DNA from: Ophioderma brevispina
Lineage: Eukaryota > Echinodermata > Ophiuroidea > Amphilepidida > Ophiodermatidae
Length of the DNA stretch: 64,000 bases
Reading direction: 5' to 3'
NCBI GenBank assembly: GCA_023653785.1
Contig: JAMKCH010072455.1
Location: 124,001-188,000, forward strand
Within the stretch, counting starts at the first letter, position 1; the number at the start of each line of letters is the position of its first letter. The notes below the pieces were generated by a model. The model saw only the letters and a program-made list of their open reading frames with translations, was not told where the DNA came from and did not search any database. Positions 14,005 through 26,087 of the stretch are shown piece by piece. The translations under genes were made by a program, and so were the position numbers.

Positions 14005-14350
14005 AAGGACCCCCAACGTTAAGTGCCACTTACGTGGTCTGGAACTTGAAAAAAGTGTTTAAAGCAAGACCAACGTGAGTGCCACTTACGTTGGTCTGCA
14101 CTGAAAAAATGTTTAATGCCAGGACCAACGTAACGGGCCACTTACGGTTGGTCCTTGCAATGAAAAGGGGCAAATTAGTTAATGCAAGGCCAACGTAAGT
14201 GCCACTTACGTTGGTCTGCACTGAAAAGGGGCAAAAATATGTTTAAGCAAGCCACCGTAAGTGGCACTTACGTTGGGCTTGCACTGAAAAGGGGCAAAAG
14301 TGCTCAATGCAAGGGGACTAACGTAAGTGCCACTGACGTTGGTCTTACAT
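14005..14350. repeat. Tandem palindromic repeat, unit ~54-66 bp
   Basis: Six units, each with the inverted pair CCAACGTAAGTG and CACTTACGTTGG and a linker with TGCACTGAAAAGGGGCAAA. Related single copies lie near 13765 and 14490. Each unit can form its own hairpin. The ORFs here come from the repeat. Confidence 0.85.
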
Positions 14351-15379
14351 TATCGGAAAGGCGAATTGACATACTTTTATTCTTTTTCTAATTACAACTT
14401 TTAATCACGTACATATCTTCACACATACTTTAAATTATGGCAGCGAATACCTCCTCTTTCAAAATTCACCAACAACTCATTTTGCTGACAAAAAGTGTCA
14501 CTTACGTTGGTCGTGCATATAATATATATATATATTTTATTAATATATATATATTATAGTATATATTATGGTCACCATCCCAATAGACATTTGGTTTTTG
14601 TGAGGATTGGTGAGAAGTTATTCTTAATTCGTTGATGTTTAATTTTGTGAAAAGGAAAAAACCAAGAAACGCAGCTTGTAAGAGTTCCATATATATGCGG
14701 TTGGTTGATGGGAATGTATTTGTTGTCGAAAGTAAAAAGTGGAGATAGGAGCAGAACAGTAAAAGTAAAGAGTTGGCTCATAATGGGAGAAAATAAACAG
14801 GACTATACAAACAAGACAAGAGAAAAGCCAAGGAACACTGAAAAAAACGAAAAGCTATGGCTAGTATTCCAGAAGATCTTAGCTAAAAGCGATTTTAGCT
14901 TTAAAATCGCAACGTAATTTAAATTGGTTTAAGGCACAAGGTGTTTAAATAGGGGTAAGAATGGGCGTGGAGTCTAAACAGGAACGTTAAGAAAGAGTAA
15001 AACAGTAGGTGGGAAAGACGAGAAAGAGGTGTAGAAAGGGAACTAGTGGGGGGGGGGGGGTGGGGGGGGGGGGGGGGGGGGGGGGGGGTGGGTTGGGGTG
15101 GGGGGGGGGGGGGGGGGGGAGGGGGTGGAAAAAGGGGAAAGGGACAAAAAAAAAAAAGCACAAAAAAAAACAAAAGAAAAAAAAACGGGGGGGGGGGGGG
15201 GGGGGTAAAAAAAACAAACGAAAATGCGGGCCAGTGGGCGGGGGGGGGGGGGTGGGGGGGAGGGGGGGAGTAAAATTTTTTTTTTGGTGGGCGCATAAGT
15301 GTATCCATCGGCTTTCCGTAGCGTTTAAAGTGATACACCAATGGCATGGGCGGCGAGAAGGATGATGCACAATTGCCTC
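14351..15379. repeat. AT tract and G/A-rich low-complexity tract
   Basis: Includes (AT)n at 14518-14570 and an extended purine tract at 15045-15275 with many G runs separated by A-rich stretches. Glycine- or proline-rich ORFs here are artefacts of the homopolymers. A block near 14867 (GTATTCCAGAAG followed by TTTAGCT... and ACGTAATTTAAATTGG) recurs near 15752. Confidence 0.7.
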
Positions 15380-15545
15380 GTTGTCAGTTGGACAGTGCAA
15401 GGGCCGTGCAACGTGACGGAATCACACATTAAAACACTTCTTAAACAAGCCCCCGTTACCAAGTTAAATTTCGATTGCATTTGGCGGATATAAATGCCGT
15501 TTAACTTGCAACTACTTTCTGGAATTACGTTTACTTAAGCGATGG
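15380..15545 (+). repeat. Direct repeat of ~165 bp, copy 1
   Basis: Shares TTGGACAGTGCAA, TAAAACACTTCTTAAAC, TTTGGCGGATATAAA and CTGGAATTACGTTTA with 16348-16512 in the same order. Single-base differences are frequent. Confidence 0.75.
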
Positions 15546-15990
15546 TTTATTTCTTCACATTATAAACGTTCGTTTAGCTTTAAATCGGGGGCTAAACGCC
15601 TTTTTGGAATACGGCGTTATATTTATGATTATTTTAGAATTACTGATAGAAACCTGGAATCTGGAAAGATCAATTCGGAATTGAAGCACAATTACAGTTT
15701 CTAACTTACAAACTCGTAAATGCGGGTCACAATGCTGTAAATTTAGGGCCTGTATTCCAGAAACAGTGTTCGTAACCGCGATTTTAGCTAAAATCGCCGT
15801 AAAGGTTTCCCGCGTAATTTAAATGGGTTAAAGAACAATGCGTTTTTAATATTTTAACCATTTTGCTGCTTAAACAGAAGCAGGAGCAAATCGTCGTTTT
15901 TTAAAGACGCTAACTTGAGTGTATAAAGGCCCTATTGTGTCTTAATGGTACACCAACTGGACGAGAATTATGCGCCATTGCTGTTGTCAA

Positions 15991-16365
15991 TACGTGGATC
16001 CTGGGTTTCCTACCGGAAATCATTTTTTACCGAAATTCCTATCCCACAATGCACCAACGATGTACGAGTAGACAAAATAAATAACGCATATAATTCTATG
16101 GTGTTTTTTGTCATACGGTAATTTTTCTGTCATAACTGTGCGAAAACCGTTTGCTGTACATAAATTTTACCAGTAACGAGTACTCTTTGATTGCCTTGTA
16201 ATTTTGCGCCACAAAATGTGCGCGTAGTTTAAAGGAGGCGCACTACACCGCGAGCGTGCATGGAGTGATGCATATCTACTCGTACATCGTTGGTGCATTG
16301 TGGGATAGGCATTTCGGTAAAAAAATGATTTCCGGTAGGAAACCCAGGATCCACGTATTGGACAG
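15991..16365. mobile_element. Foldback element with ~85-bp arms
   Basis: The left arm (15991-16072) contains GTGGATCCTGGGTTTCCTAC, TGCACCAACGATGTACGAGT and so on; the right arm (16273-16362) is its inverse (ACTCGTACATCGTTGGTGCA, GTAGGAAACCCAGGATCCAC), with few mismatches. The ~200-bp loop has no gene. Looks like a MITE or a recent palindromic insertion. Confidence 0.8.
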
Positions 16366-16512
16366 TGCAATGAACCGTGCACTTGAAGCAAACACACACT
16401 AAAACACTTCTTAAACTAGCCCTGCACGTAGTTTAAATTTCGATGCATTTTGGCGGATATAAAATTGCGTTTAACTTTAAACTAATTTCTGGAATTGCGT
16501 TTAATTAAGCGA
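16348..16512 (+). repeat. Direct repeat of ~165 bp, copy 2
   Basis: Same blocks as 15380-15545, ending AATTAAGCGACGG. It runs directly into the tRNA-like sequence, so the repeated unit may be the flank of a composite element. Confidence 0.75.
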
Positions 16513-16590
16513 CGGGGCGAGGTGGCCGAGCGGTCTAAGGCGCTGAACCGTCGGCAGAGTATAAGATCGATTGAGCGGGATTCTTGGTCA
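16513..16590 (+). repeat. tRNA-derived sequence (5' half of a Leu/Ser-type tRNA), probably a SINE head
   Basis: GGCGAGGTGGCCGAGCGGTC followed by TAAGGCGCTGAA is a strong match to the 5' half and A box of a class II tRNA. No clear B box or closing acceptor strand follows, so it is not an intact tRNA gene. The sequence after it (to about 16760) may be the body of a SINE. Confidence 0.6.
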
Positions 16591-17045
16591 TACTCAAATA
16601 GTTACTATAAGGTCGGAAATTGCATAATTGCACAGCAGTGTGATTATAGAATTTCTCCTCGCTCCCACCGATTGCGTAAAATGTGCAGGTGTAAGCAATG
16701 GGTGTTCGGCGCCTCATGGTTCGGAGAGTCATGTAAAGCTGTTGGTATATAGGCTGATGATGAAGCGATATGTTTATCTGTCATATAAACGATCGCTTAG
16801 CTTAAAACCACGCTAAACACCTTTTTGGAATACGGGCCAGTATGTTTGTAATTTATGTTAATGGTTACAAATGCAAAAAAAGATGATTATTTAATATTAG
16901 TTTCAAAAGGGTATAACTACAAATACATGTAAATTGATTTGATACTATTTTGTATACAAAACACGTCCACACATGCGTGAATCACCTTAAAGCGACATTC
17001 TTTAATAGAACAATAATACTAATACCTTTCCACCATTTATCTTAC
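16591..17045. other. Non-coding stretch below the last recognised exon
   Basis: Expected to be an intron of the minus-strand gene. TTTTTGGAATACG near 16820 recurs at 15601. The end of the F5/8C domain was not found here. Confidence 0.4.
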
Positions 17046-17338
17046 CGAACGATCGCTACCATCCTTGATGTTCTCAAAGCGTCCTCCTGAGCTTTGGTAC
17101 TTAATGATGCAGTTTTCTACCCAATAATCACCATAACCTTGTATTATAACACCCGAAATGTTATGATAATCAGCTAGTGCTATCCTTATCCAGATACTAC
17201 CAATACTATGCTGCTCCGATGGCCGCCAACAGTCACGATGGTTCAACCTAGCGTAGAAGGGTGACGTAGAGGAAGTTGTCGTTTTTACCCAGATACCCGC
17301 GATGGTTTCATTTTCTAATCCCAATGGTTCCATACAAC
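17046..17338 (-). CDS. Exon: first part of a second F5/8 type C (discoidin) domain
   Basis: Open exon of 293 bp (2 bases, then 97 codons), acceptor TAAATTAG, donor GTAAGA; it enters in phase 1 and leaves in phase 0, exactly like 40718-41004. It starts with the conserved cysteine (CMEPLGLENETIAG), then has ARLNHRDCWRPSEQ, IWIRIALADYHNISGVIIQG and a YWVENCIIKY strand. The hallmark AW and QVDLG motifs are replaced (CWRPS, RIALAD), so it is more divergent than the 41-kb domain and has two extra cysteines (DCW, ENC). The rest of the domain should be below position 17000 but was not found in the repeat-filled sequence there. Confidence 0.83.
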
Positions 17339-17582
17339 CTAATTTAATACATATGAGTTGATAGAATCAACTTTGAGTCATTTGATTGGGTTATTTTGTA
17401 CCTAAATAGTATTTTGAGTTAATATCAATGTATACTGATTGAAGAGCTACACTTGACAAAACCATAATTTTGTTATGTGGACATCCGAGGGAATCTTTGC
17501 ATCTACGTAAATAATCAATTCATTCATAGCCTTGCCTGAGATTTTTTTAACACGACCAAAAAAAAAAAAATACTGTGCTTAC

Positions 17583-17828
17583 GTTTATATTTATCGTCAT
17601 CTAAAATACTGATAAAAGTCAGCTCATTGTGATGCCTGATCCCATCACACCAGGTTAGGTTTATTAGGAATTTTTCGTCATGTTCGGGTACGTCGTCGTT
17701 TATGATTTTCACGCGGATGTTTGATTCCAGATCATCGTTGAAGAAATCGATTGTATAGTTCTCTACACCTTCGTAGTCCCCAACTGACGTTGACATATTT
17801 TGTGCTGTCCAATCTTCTGTTGATATGA
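17583..17828 (-). CDS. Exon: C-terminal half of a further Calx-beta domain
   Basis: Open exon of 246 bp (2+81 codons+1) with acceptor GCATCAG and donor GTAAGC, phase 1. It begins ISTEDWTAQNMSTSVGDYEG, equivalent to the ISTGDWTAQ of domain 3, and ends TFISILDDDKYK, the acidic closing strand. The middle (VKIINDDVPEHDEKFLINLT) matches the LNITDDNLPELEEKF region of domain 3, so the assignment is secure. Its N-half partner should lie upstream on the minus strand (18-40 kb) but was not recognised. It is followed 245 bp later by an F5/8C exon, the same Calx-beta to F5/8C sequence as at 41 kb. Confidence 0.85.
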
Positions 17829-18639
17829 CTGATGCAATTACGACAAACGATTACTATCAACAATTTGTATTCACTATAAACACAGTATGAGAGCACTGCA
17901 CATATTGAGTAAATCTTGAATTTTCTGGGTTTCACCCACTCTAAACACCGCCCATCAATCGTTTCAAGAATTTGCTCGTTTTATCAATTTTGAGCCACCT
18001 TGCCTTGGTAAACCCTCGTCTATCCCCCCACCCACCCTTAACATTGCTCGTGGCTAGATCATGTGATCACAAATATTCAACACAAAAGTGTCGTATCGCC
18101 CTCTCCTTTTTTTTCTATTGCAGGTAACCAGCGCTCGAATCTAGAAACGCGGATATGCATTTGCTAGATTGCGCAATGTAATTTGCACACAGAAACGAAC
18201 GTACCTGCTAGAAGCATAGGCGTAAATCCCGGGGGGGGGGGGGTAGGGGGATATATCTCCCCCAATATTTTGATGAGGGGGGATGTCATACGATCATCCC
18301 CCCAAAGTTGATGCCCGTTCATGTGTTTTGACCAAAAATAACCTCATGTTTTACCATAATAGTATAAAAATGGCAAATTTCTGCGCGCTTCGCGCGCATT
18401 TTCTTCTAATCACAATTACATTTAGCGATTTTAGCTTCTAAATGGCAAAATTTTTAGCAAGATTCGCGTGCACATGTGCTAGTAATGGATCGTTTCAACA
18501 AACACCGGTTCATTCATAAAGTTTCATCAACTAGAAGCAGCTACTTTACACCCTATACCGCATTGGTCATCAGAGTTAAGCCACCTGTTTGGGTAGCTTG
18601 GAAGCGGGTGTGGTTTTAAGAAGCTCTTGTAGAGAGATT

Positions 18640-19065
18640 GGTGAAGGTTTGTCTTTAAAGGTTCGTTTATCCGAAGAGTCGCTATTTCGAAGGTTCGTTT
18701 ATCAAAAAATTCGTTATTCCGAAGCTTACTTTATCCGAAGTTTCATTTTCCGAAGGTTTATTAACCCGGAGGTGTGTTAATCCGAAGGTTCGTTTAAGTA
18801 ATAAGGTTCTTTTATCCGAAAAATAAATAAGATTCGTCTAGCTTTCTAACGAAACTTATTCAATTTTCGGATCAACAAACCTTGGATAAACATGATGAAC
18901 GAACCTTCGCAAAAACACACCTTCGGATAAACGAACCATTCGAAAAAACCAACCTTCGGAATAAAGAAAACACAGTTCGGAGTAACGAACCTTCGAAATA
19001 AAGCCTACGTAGGTATAGGAAATTCCAGTGTTCGGATTAACGAACCTCCGGAATAATGAACAGCA
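18640..19065. repeat. Foldback array of ~20-bp units
   Basis: From 18640 to about 18840 the unit TCCGAAGGTTCGTTTA and variants repeat in one orientation; from about 18850 to 19065 the inverse (CGAACCTTCGGATAAACGAA-like) repeats. The switch makes a long imperfect hairpin. ORFs here are repeat-derived. Confidence 0.8.
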
Positions 19066-19894
19066 AACTTATTGAAGCCAGATGAGCTATTTTAAAAATA
19101 CTTTCTAACAAAATGCATATTACATAGCTACAATTACGAACAATACATAATTTAGGGTATAGTTTTTTGATTTGCCAAGATACGGTATGTACATACAACA
19201 CCCAAAACATACATCTACATAATTCACACAACAACTACAACAATATACATAATAATGCAGTTGTGTCCAATTGTAAAAGGGGCCTCGACCTTTTGCCCAC
19301 CCAACCAAATCATTGTGACATGAAATCCATTCTAAGTTTGATCGTATATGTAAATGTTCCCATTCACAGGCAACATCCATTCACTGATCAATGACATGCT
19401 ATGGATGAGCAATTACCAACACAACTGTGGGTGAACATTAGGCAGTGGCCTGTTTCCACATGTTGGAAGCCTTGTTATGTATAAAAATGGTCGGTTCGGA
19501 TCTTTTTCAGCACCGTATGACAACCAAATTACACACACCCTTATAGAAAATAAGATTATCTTGGTGTTCAGCTTCTACGAAGAGTATATGTCACCGTTTG
19601 CCATGGCGCCCTCTTGATCTGCCCAGCAATCACTGGTGATTTTTGCCATTAGAGTTCGCATTATGCCCTTACCAAAATACCACTCTTTATAAATTAACCT
19701 TTTTTATGTGATTAGATAACTGTCTAGCGCCGCGGGCCAATAAAATTTTACTAATCTAATATTTTACTAATTAATATTTTTTTTATATATAACAAGCTAG
19801 CGTCGCGCAGACCGATAGTCCCTAAAGAGGGCAGGGCTTGAAGGAGGGAAATTAGGTGGTGCGTAAAAGTTTTAACACGGTTGCGCCGCCGCCT
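19066..19894. other. Non-coding stretch
   Basis: No gene recognised. AT-rich with unassigned short ORFs; a CAACTAGCTTGCGCCG-type array begins at its right end. Confidence 0.4.
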
Positions 19895-20220
19895 ATTAAA
19901 GTCGCTGCTAACTAGCTTGCGCCGCAGGCCTTAAAGAACGCTTGCCAACTAGATTTGAGCCGCAGGCCTATAAAGATCGCTTAGCCAACTAGATGCGCCG
20001 CAGGCCTATTAAGATCGCTTGACAAATTGTTTTGCGCCGAAGGCCTATAAAGAACGCTTAGCCAACTGTTTTGCGCGCAGGGCCTATTAAATTTACTAAT
20101 CTAATATTTTATTTATATTAAATTTTATGAATATATTTGAAATTCATATTAAAGAGGGCAGGGCTTGAAAGAATGAGGGAAATATGGGGTAAAAGTGTTA
20201 CCTAGCTTGCGCCGCAGGCC
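19895..20220 (+). repeat. Short tandem array, unit ~40 bp
   Basis: Units with GCGCCGCAGGCCTATAAAGA followed by TCGCTTGCCAACTAG recur about six times, with single-base variants. Confidence 0.8.
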
Positions 20221-20224
20221 TGTA

Positions 20225-20545
20225 AAGTCGAGTGATTCTACTCGGCCCCAGTGATTTAGGGTAGGGGGAATGAACGTCGAGTGATCTACTGCCCAGTGAC
20301 TTTAGGGTAGGGCGAAAGCCGAGTGATCTACTTCGCCCAGTGACTTAGGGTTAGGGCGAAGTCCAGTGATCTACTCGCCCAGTGATTTGGGTTAGGGCGA
20401 AATTCGAGTGATCTACTCGCCCCAGGACTTAGGGGTAGGGAGAAAGCCGAGTAGTGATCTACTTGCCCCAGTGACTTAGGTTAGGGCGAAAGAGAGTGAT
20501 CTACTCGCTTCAGTGACTTAGGTTTAGGGTCATGTGAGTAGGGGA
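20225..20545 (+). repeat. Tandem array, unit ~44 bp, with TTAGGG-like core
   Basis: About seven units of GAGTGATCTACTCGCCCCAG followed by TGACTTAGGGTTAGGGCGAAA. Markers occur near 20229, 20282, 20324, 20367, 20408, 20455 and 20499. Confidence 0.85.
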
Positions 20546-20559
20546 TTCTACTCTAACAC

Positions 20560-20697
20560 AACTGATAAACCCTAACCCTAAACACTAACTATAACCCTAA
20601 CCTAAACCCTAATCTAACCCATACCCCTTAACCCTAAACCTAAACCCTAACCCTCAACCTACACCCTTAACCCTAAACCCTAACCCCTACCCTAAAC
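20560..20697 (-). repeat. Degenerate CCCTAA telomere-like repeats
   Basis: About 20 imperfect CCCTAA hexamers (for example ACCCTAACCCTAAACACTAA), the complement of the animal telomere repeat TTAGGG. They directly follow the 44-bp array. Confidence 0.85.
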
Positions 20698-22788
20698 AAA
20701 AAAAAATTTGAGGACCTTTTCAAAATTTGTATATGATTTCTAAAAGGAATGCAGATATATCTAATAATAAAAAAATGTGAGGACCTTAAAAAGTCCTCAC
20801 ATTTCCACGAGGTCCTCTAATAGATAGCAATTTCAATTAAAACATGTCATCTAATATATAGGTTCTTAAACTACATAACTACCTACATACATACATACAT
20901 ATACATACATACATACATACATACTACACACGATAATCATACATGTAGGAAAGATTTTTCCACACGATGTACGTTATCTGTGTATGTGTGAATGTAACTT
21001 ACAAACGTACGTTCCGGTTTGCAAGCTTGAGAAACATGTTTTCCAATTATTACAATTATGTACCCCTCACCTCATTCACTTATAGCCACCCGGAGGTTTA
21101 CAAACGACAAAAAATGAGCTTCTTCATCTATAAGAAAAGTATGTTTGTAAAAAATGGTCTTGGTAAAGTAACGTTTAGTCAAGATGTTTTGACACCCAAT
21201 TAAATCAAACTAACCTAGCATGTCCATCGCGATCACGAGTTGTTGTGACAAATGTGTGAGGACTTTTATTTGAAGTACGTTGACCTCTTTAATCTAGTCA
21301 TTTTGACATTCTTAAAAGGTGCAAAAAGATGTTGAGGCACCCAATATTGTGTCATAATAGCATTCAAATAGATTAGACACTCATAGATTTCTATGCTACA
21401 GAAATGTCTTAAAAAAAAAGGAAAAAAGGTGATTGTAAATTTGCTTATATTTCAATGTTAAAATATAGGCTGAATTTTGTATTTGACTCCTATACGAAAT
21501 TAGAAAATTTCAAATTTTTGTACCAAAGAAACATTTCCTCAGCTTAATCCTTCAGATGGGGATATTTTGAATGGCAAGCTCTTTAATCAGGGCAAAAAAT
21601 CCGAACTTTTCGATTTGTAGGGACACCTGAAATGTGGATCTCTTTGTGCACCTTTAACCCCCATATGTGACAAATGAAAGAAATTGTGGTGTGCTTTAAG
21701 GCAAGCGACTATACCAGGGCCATGTGGCAACCAAATGGCAATTTTGTTACAAAATGGAGAGATATTTGAAAACGCCGGTTGTTGAATTCATTGGGATTTG
21801 TATTGAACATGGGTTTACAGTTACATTACAAGCCCCCCTGTGCAACAATTTCCCCGCAAAACATTCGTAAGGATAGGTGTAGCGCAACTAACCAATCTAA
21901 TCATGTGATGGCTACTTTCCCCGTTCAAAATTCGGAATTATGAGTGAAGCTTGAGGATGTACTGCACCGTTCTTGTATCAGTTTGTCTCTCTTTGGCCTT
22001 TGATTTTTCGAACTTATTTCCTTCTAATCATCATTCTAAAAATTATTCTATACTCGTTACAATATTTGACTGCCCCGGTGTAATAAAATCGCGGCGTTTC
22101 ATATGCATAGATTAAACCCTTATAAATTTTGACTGTTTCTTGGCAGTCGCCCTGGTTTGAAGAAGCAGAAGCCCCGATCGGGAGATGTCTTGCACACGGC
22201 ACGATTATAATGCTCATTAATTATGCTTGATATTTGTCCTAGCCTGTGTCCCCGGTCCTCACTCACAACTAACACACAACATTGCGTGTTAAGAACCGGA
22301 AGATTAGGGATCAGTGCACAGCATTCATGTGCTTCAGCAGGGATGTGTTCACGTAATGGGGAGGAATTTGCCTCTAGTTGATACCTTTGGCTTTGTTGTA
22401 ACATTCACATACTGATTTTTGAAACAAATTTCAAGTTTAATTATGATATGATATAAATCCTAACCATAACCATAGCTTTAACCTTACTCTAACTCTAATC
22501 CCGTATGAAATATTTAAAATTTCACCTTTCCCTATCTCAAGGAGGCAACTCTGCTAAAACCATTTCAAACATTTGCGCAGGGATTGTGCAAGATTCGTAT
22601 GCGGTAGACCGTAGGAATATATAGTTTACCCAAAGTCTAAAGAAAATTGTAAGCTATCAGTCATAAACCCCCATACAAACAAAAACAACATTGGATCTGC
22701 TGTTGATATACCGATTTAGTTTATTGCTGAAGCAAAGTGAACGTTATCGCAGGGCCTAAATAAATAAGAAACTTTTTTTAAATTTGAT

Positions 22789-22840
<52 letters not shown>

Positions 22841-24789
22841 TTTAGTTATTTCTTAATTATTTATAGGGTTTTGTTAAATTTATGTATATGGTGAAATAGA
22901 AACCTTTGTGATCTGCTAATTCATGCACGCTCCCGTTCCATACGTCTACTCTAAACATTCCAAGATGTCGAAGTTTCGAGGCAAATAAGTCCAATCCTTT
23001 AGTCAGTGGCTCGATACGCGAATAATATTTGCAGTAACAGTACTTGGGAAATAAACCAGTGCTCTAGGCTACCTCTGAGGCCGTGTGTATTGGTGGGAAT
23101 ATCTGCAAAACATTTTTGGTGAAACGATTATAAAGACTGTTATATTATATATATAGATATAATATAATTATATATAGATATAATAGAATATATATCTTAT
23201 AAAACTCAAAACCAAAACCCTTAACCATCAAACAAAACATGTCTTGGCCATCAAAAAACGTCATCTAAGTATTCTTGCCAGCGGCTGTAATGAACATACA
23301 TAGGTCAAACACTGAACTCGCAAACGCGTTTACACGGTCATAAACAACAATCAGAGACAAAGGACCCTAGAAAACTTCACACTTAGCAAACACATCCACT
23401 CATGTAAACAAAAAGACCAAAAAAGTTCACCATATCCCTTTCTACAAAATGTTGGAACTCCATCAACACCCCTGAGAGACAAGAAAGAAGGAATCTTGAC
23501 ACTCCCCCTCGGCCCCATGCATAAAATTGTGCAGCGCCCTCCTCGTTACGGAATAAAGGGAAATCATTTGAGGGCGAGGGGAGTGATCAAGATTATCTAT
23601 TGCCCTGACAGACTCATGGAAAGAAAGCATACTTCATAACAATAACAAAAAAACATCACTAAACAATCACCCGAACCAAAACATGGACAAAAACACTCAC
23701 ACACAGCACTGAACATCAATACATCTACCGAACAACAAAGCTACACATACATCACAAAAACACAACACACACAACACGCACACAAGGAACAAATATAATC
23801 ACGCGCAGCAGTACACACATCCCACCAGTCATCATGATTTCAGAGATCCCGTCTACTCTATACATACAGACAACCAAACCAGCGCACATAACACCACACG
23901 CCACACACACACGCGCACATATACACACCTCACACCATCACTCGCCACACAAAACCAAATACAATACACCCACACGCACGCAAACGCATTCAGGCGCAAA
24001 GCCGTAAATTATTAAAGCATTTGACAACCTTCTTACCATAGGCTTACGCGGTTCTTTAACTGTTCAAGGATTGAGTCATGATGACCCGACTCTACATTCG
24101 CTCTGGCGTTTAGGTGCTTTGTTTATTCACGTGGAAAATGTTTCGATTCCGAGGCTATCACGCACGTCTTAGGGTAAACAAACTGGCACGCGCAGTGACG
24201 CACCACCTTGGGCTTGAGCTCAGGTGGAGTATAAACCCCCGCCCAAGCAAAACCAACTAGACGCCACACACTCGCGAACCACACACTCGCACTCACACGA
24301 ATAGCCTCACACGGCACGCATTAACACCGCTTAACACGCGTGTTATCAACGCATTCCTATTCCGTTTATCTGTTTTGTTTACAAACAATTCACCTGCAAG
24401 AGCCGAAGGGAAATATAGTCGTGTGAATGAAAAAAAATAAAAAAAATAAAAAAAATAAAAAAAATAAAAAAAATATTTTTGCATATATTTAACTGCGTTG
24501 AAGATCATGTTCTGTTTTCACCTATATATATCGTAATGAGTCTTCCAAAACAGGCCAATCGACCATTTTGCGAAATTGAGTTTTTTGATATTATGAACTA
24601 TATCACAAGCTCTTTTCATATACAATATTTGAGCAAAAAATAACATTCAATTGTAGATATAATAGATTTTCACTTTGGGGAAATCCTACCCAAACGCCAA
24701 CTGAAAGTACTCCAAGCAGACCAATCTGCATTCGTATGTTTGCTGTATCGGAAACGACCCCGCGTATTAAGTTACTTATCGATCAATGG
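20698..24789. other. Non-coding stretch with several simple repeats
   Basis: Holds (CATA)n at 20885-20925, poly-T of about 45 at 22790-22835, AT tracts at 23138-23195, a CA-rich tract at about 23640-23990 and (AAAAAAT)n at 24428-24473. No gene or domain recognised; short ORFs lack features. Confidence 0.55.
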
Positions 24790-25800
24790 GATACTTCGAG
24801 AGTGTCCATAGACAAAGAATGGTACAAGACAAAGGTTTGTCAATTGCATCACATCGTGCGTAGGACAAAGTCCTTTATTCATTCATAACAGGTTCTCCAA
24901 ACAACCAAAGTTTTCAATATGGCCTGGCTTTGGAAACAGTTTCATTTCAACACCATGGGTTACTTGGAGACAAGCTTCCCATATCTACATGTGTAACACC
25001 ATACCCCAGATTGCGCCATCTGTAAAGCCAAATGCAATGTCTGTAAAGCCACATATGCAATATTTAGTATGACAAGCCACATATGGAAAATATAAAATTC
25101 TTATGATTGCATGCCCTTGGAATGAAGACGTTCATCTTGCCAAAATTTTCACCACATGATTGAATTACTTACCAAACAAAATTAATACATCCTTATTTAT
25201 ACTATCATCAGAGAACCATTTTTACCAAATATTGGCTGACATTTTACTCTATTTGGATCATAAACCATTAGCTGGCTTAATCGCATCAGTCTAGGGATCA
25301 ATAGAATATTGGATTAAAGTTGTGAATCAAACAGTTAAGGGCTCCTAAAGTCAAACTACCTCAAGAACTGCATAAAACAATTGTTTGAATATTAACATAA
25401 ACTGTTGACCTGAAGTCAGTTACCTCAAAGCTCGCAGGCACCAATATCTAAGATAAATGCAATATTAATAATTGAATTAAAAGCAATGGCTGAGACTGAG
25501 TGCCAAGAAAATCTGAAGTTAATACCTCTAGGATTGCCTGCTGAAATAATTAAATGAAATACCATTAAATTTGCAATTGCCAGCATAACATTGATAAATG
25601 CTGTAATTAATACATAGAGCATAAACTGCAGAGCTGAGTCAGGTACTCTGGCTCGCCTCACATCTTTATCCGTAAGATAAAAATTGCCATATAATGAATG
25701 AACCAAAATAAAGCCAAAAATAAATGCAATTGAGCGCTTTTAGCTAAGAAATATGAAAGATAAAGCTTGGTTGCCTTCCACCCTCTATTAACATGGGCGA
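24790..25800 (+). repeat. ~1-kb direct repeat, copy 1
   Basis: Shares long colinear blocks with 26088-27065, for example GTCCATAGACAAAGAATGG, TTTTCAATATGGCCTGGCTT, AACATAAACTGTTG and TAGCATAACATTGAT-like sequence. Differences are mainly one-base indels. No coding capacity recognised. Confidence 0.8.
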
Positions 25801-25819
25801 GAGGAGGGTGGGAAAAAAA

Positions 25820-26087
25820 AAACAATTATTGTCAAGTAACTAAACCCATGACCTTCTCCTACGAAGATCTGATGCTAGGTTGACGACGATGCGGAAAACG
25901 CCAAAGCCTGGGAGAAAAGCCGACGCACATTGGTCAACGGAGCCGGAAGCAAACATGACGTGAAGAACGGTGGCTGGGCTCTACGCAAAGTAGCGAAAAC
26001 AATGACGAGACCAATGGGCCATTTAACCCATTCTCTGCAGTGGACCAAATCCGTTTCCTCCGAATAAATCTTCATAAAACGTTATTG
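25820..26087 (+). repeat. ~270-bp dispersed repeat, copy 1
   Basis: Blocks CAATTATTGTCAAGTAACT, GACCTTCTCCTACG, AACGGTGGCTGGGCTCTACG and CCATTCTCTGCAGTGGAC recur in the same order and orientation at 32718-32990. Confidence 0.85.

Noticed and set aside
14005..14350. CRISPR array
   Set aside because: Repeats are palindromic tandem units with similar spacers in an animal genome with introns and SINEs; not a CRISPR.
15009..15400. Long glycine-rich (plus) and proline-rich (minus) ORFs
   Set aside because: They are translations of G homopolymer and A-rich simple sequence; no splice or domain support.
22014..22404. Overlapping minus-strand ORFs of 67 and 94 residues
   Set aside because: No recognisable motif, splice context or similarity to the exons of the host gene.
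23500..23600. Inverted pair CTCCCCCTCG and CGAGGGGAG
   Set aside because: Arms are only about 9-10 bp with no defined ends; too weak to call an element.
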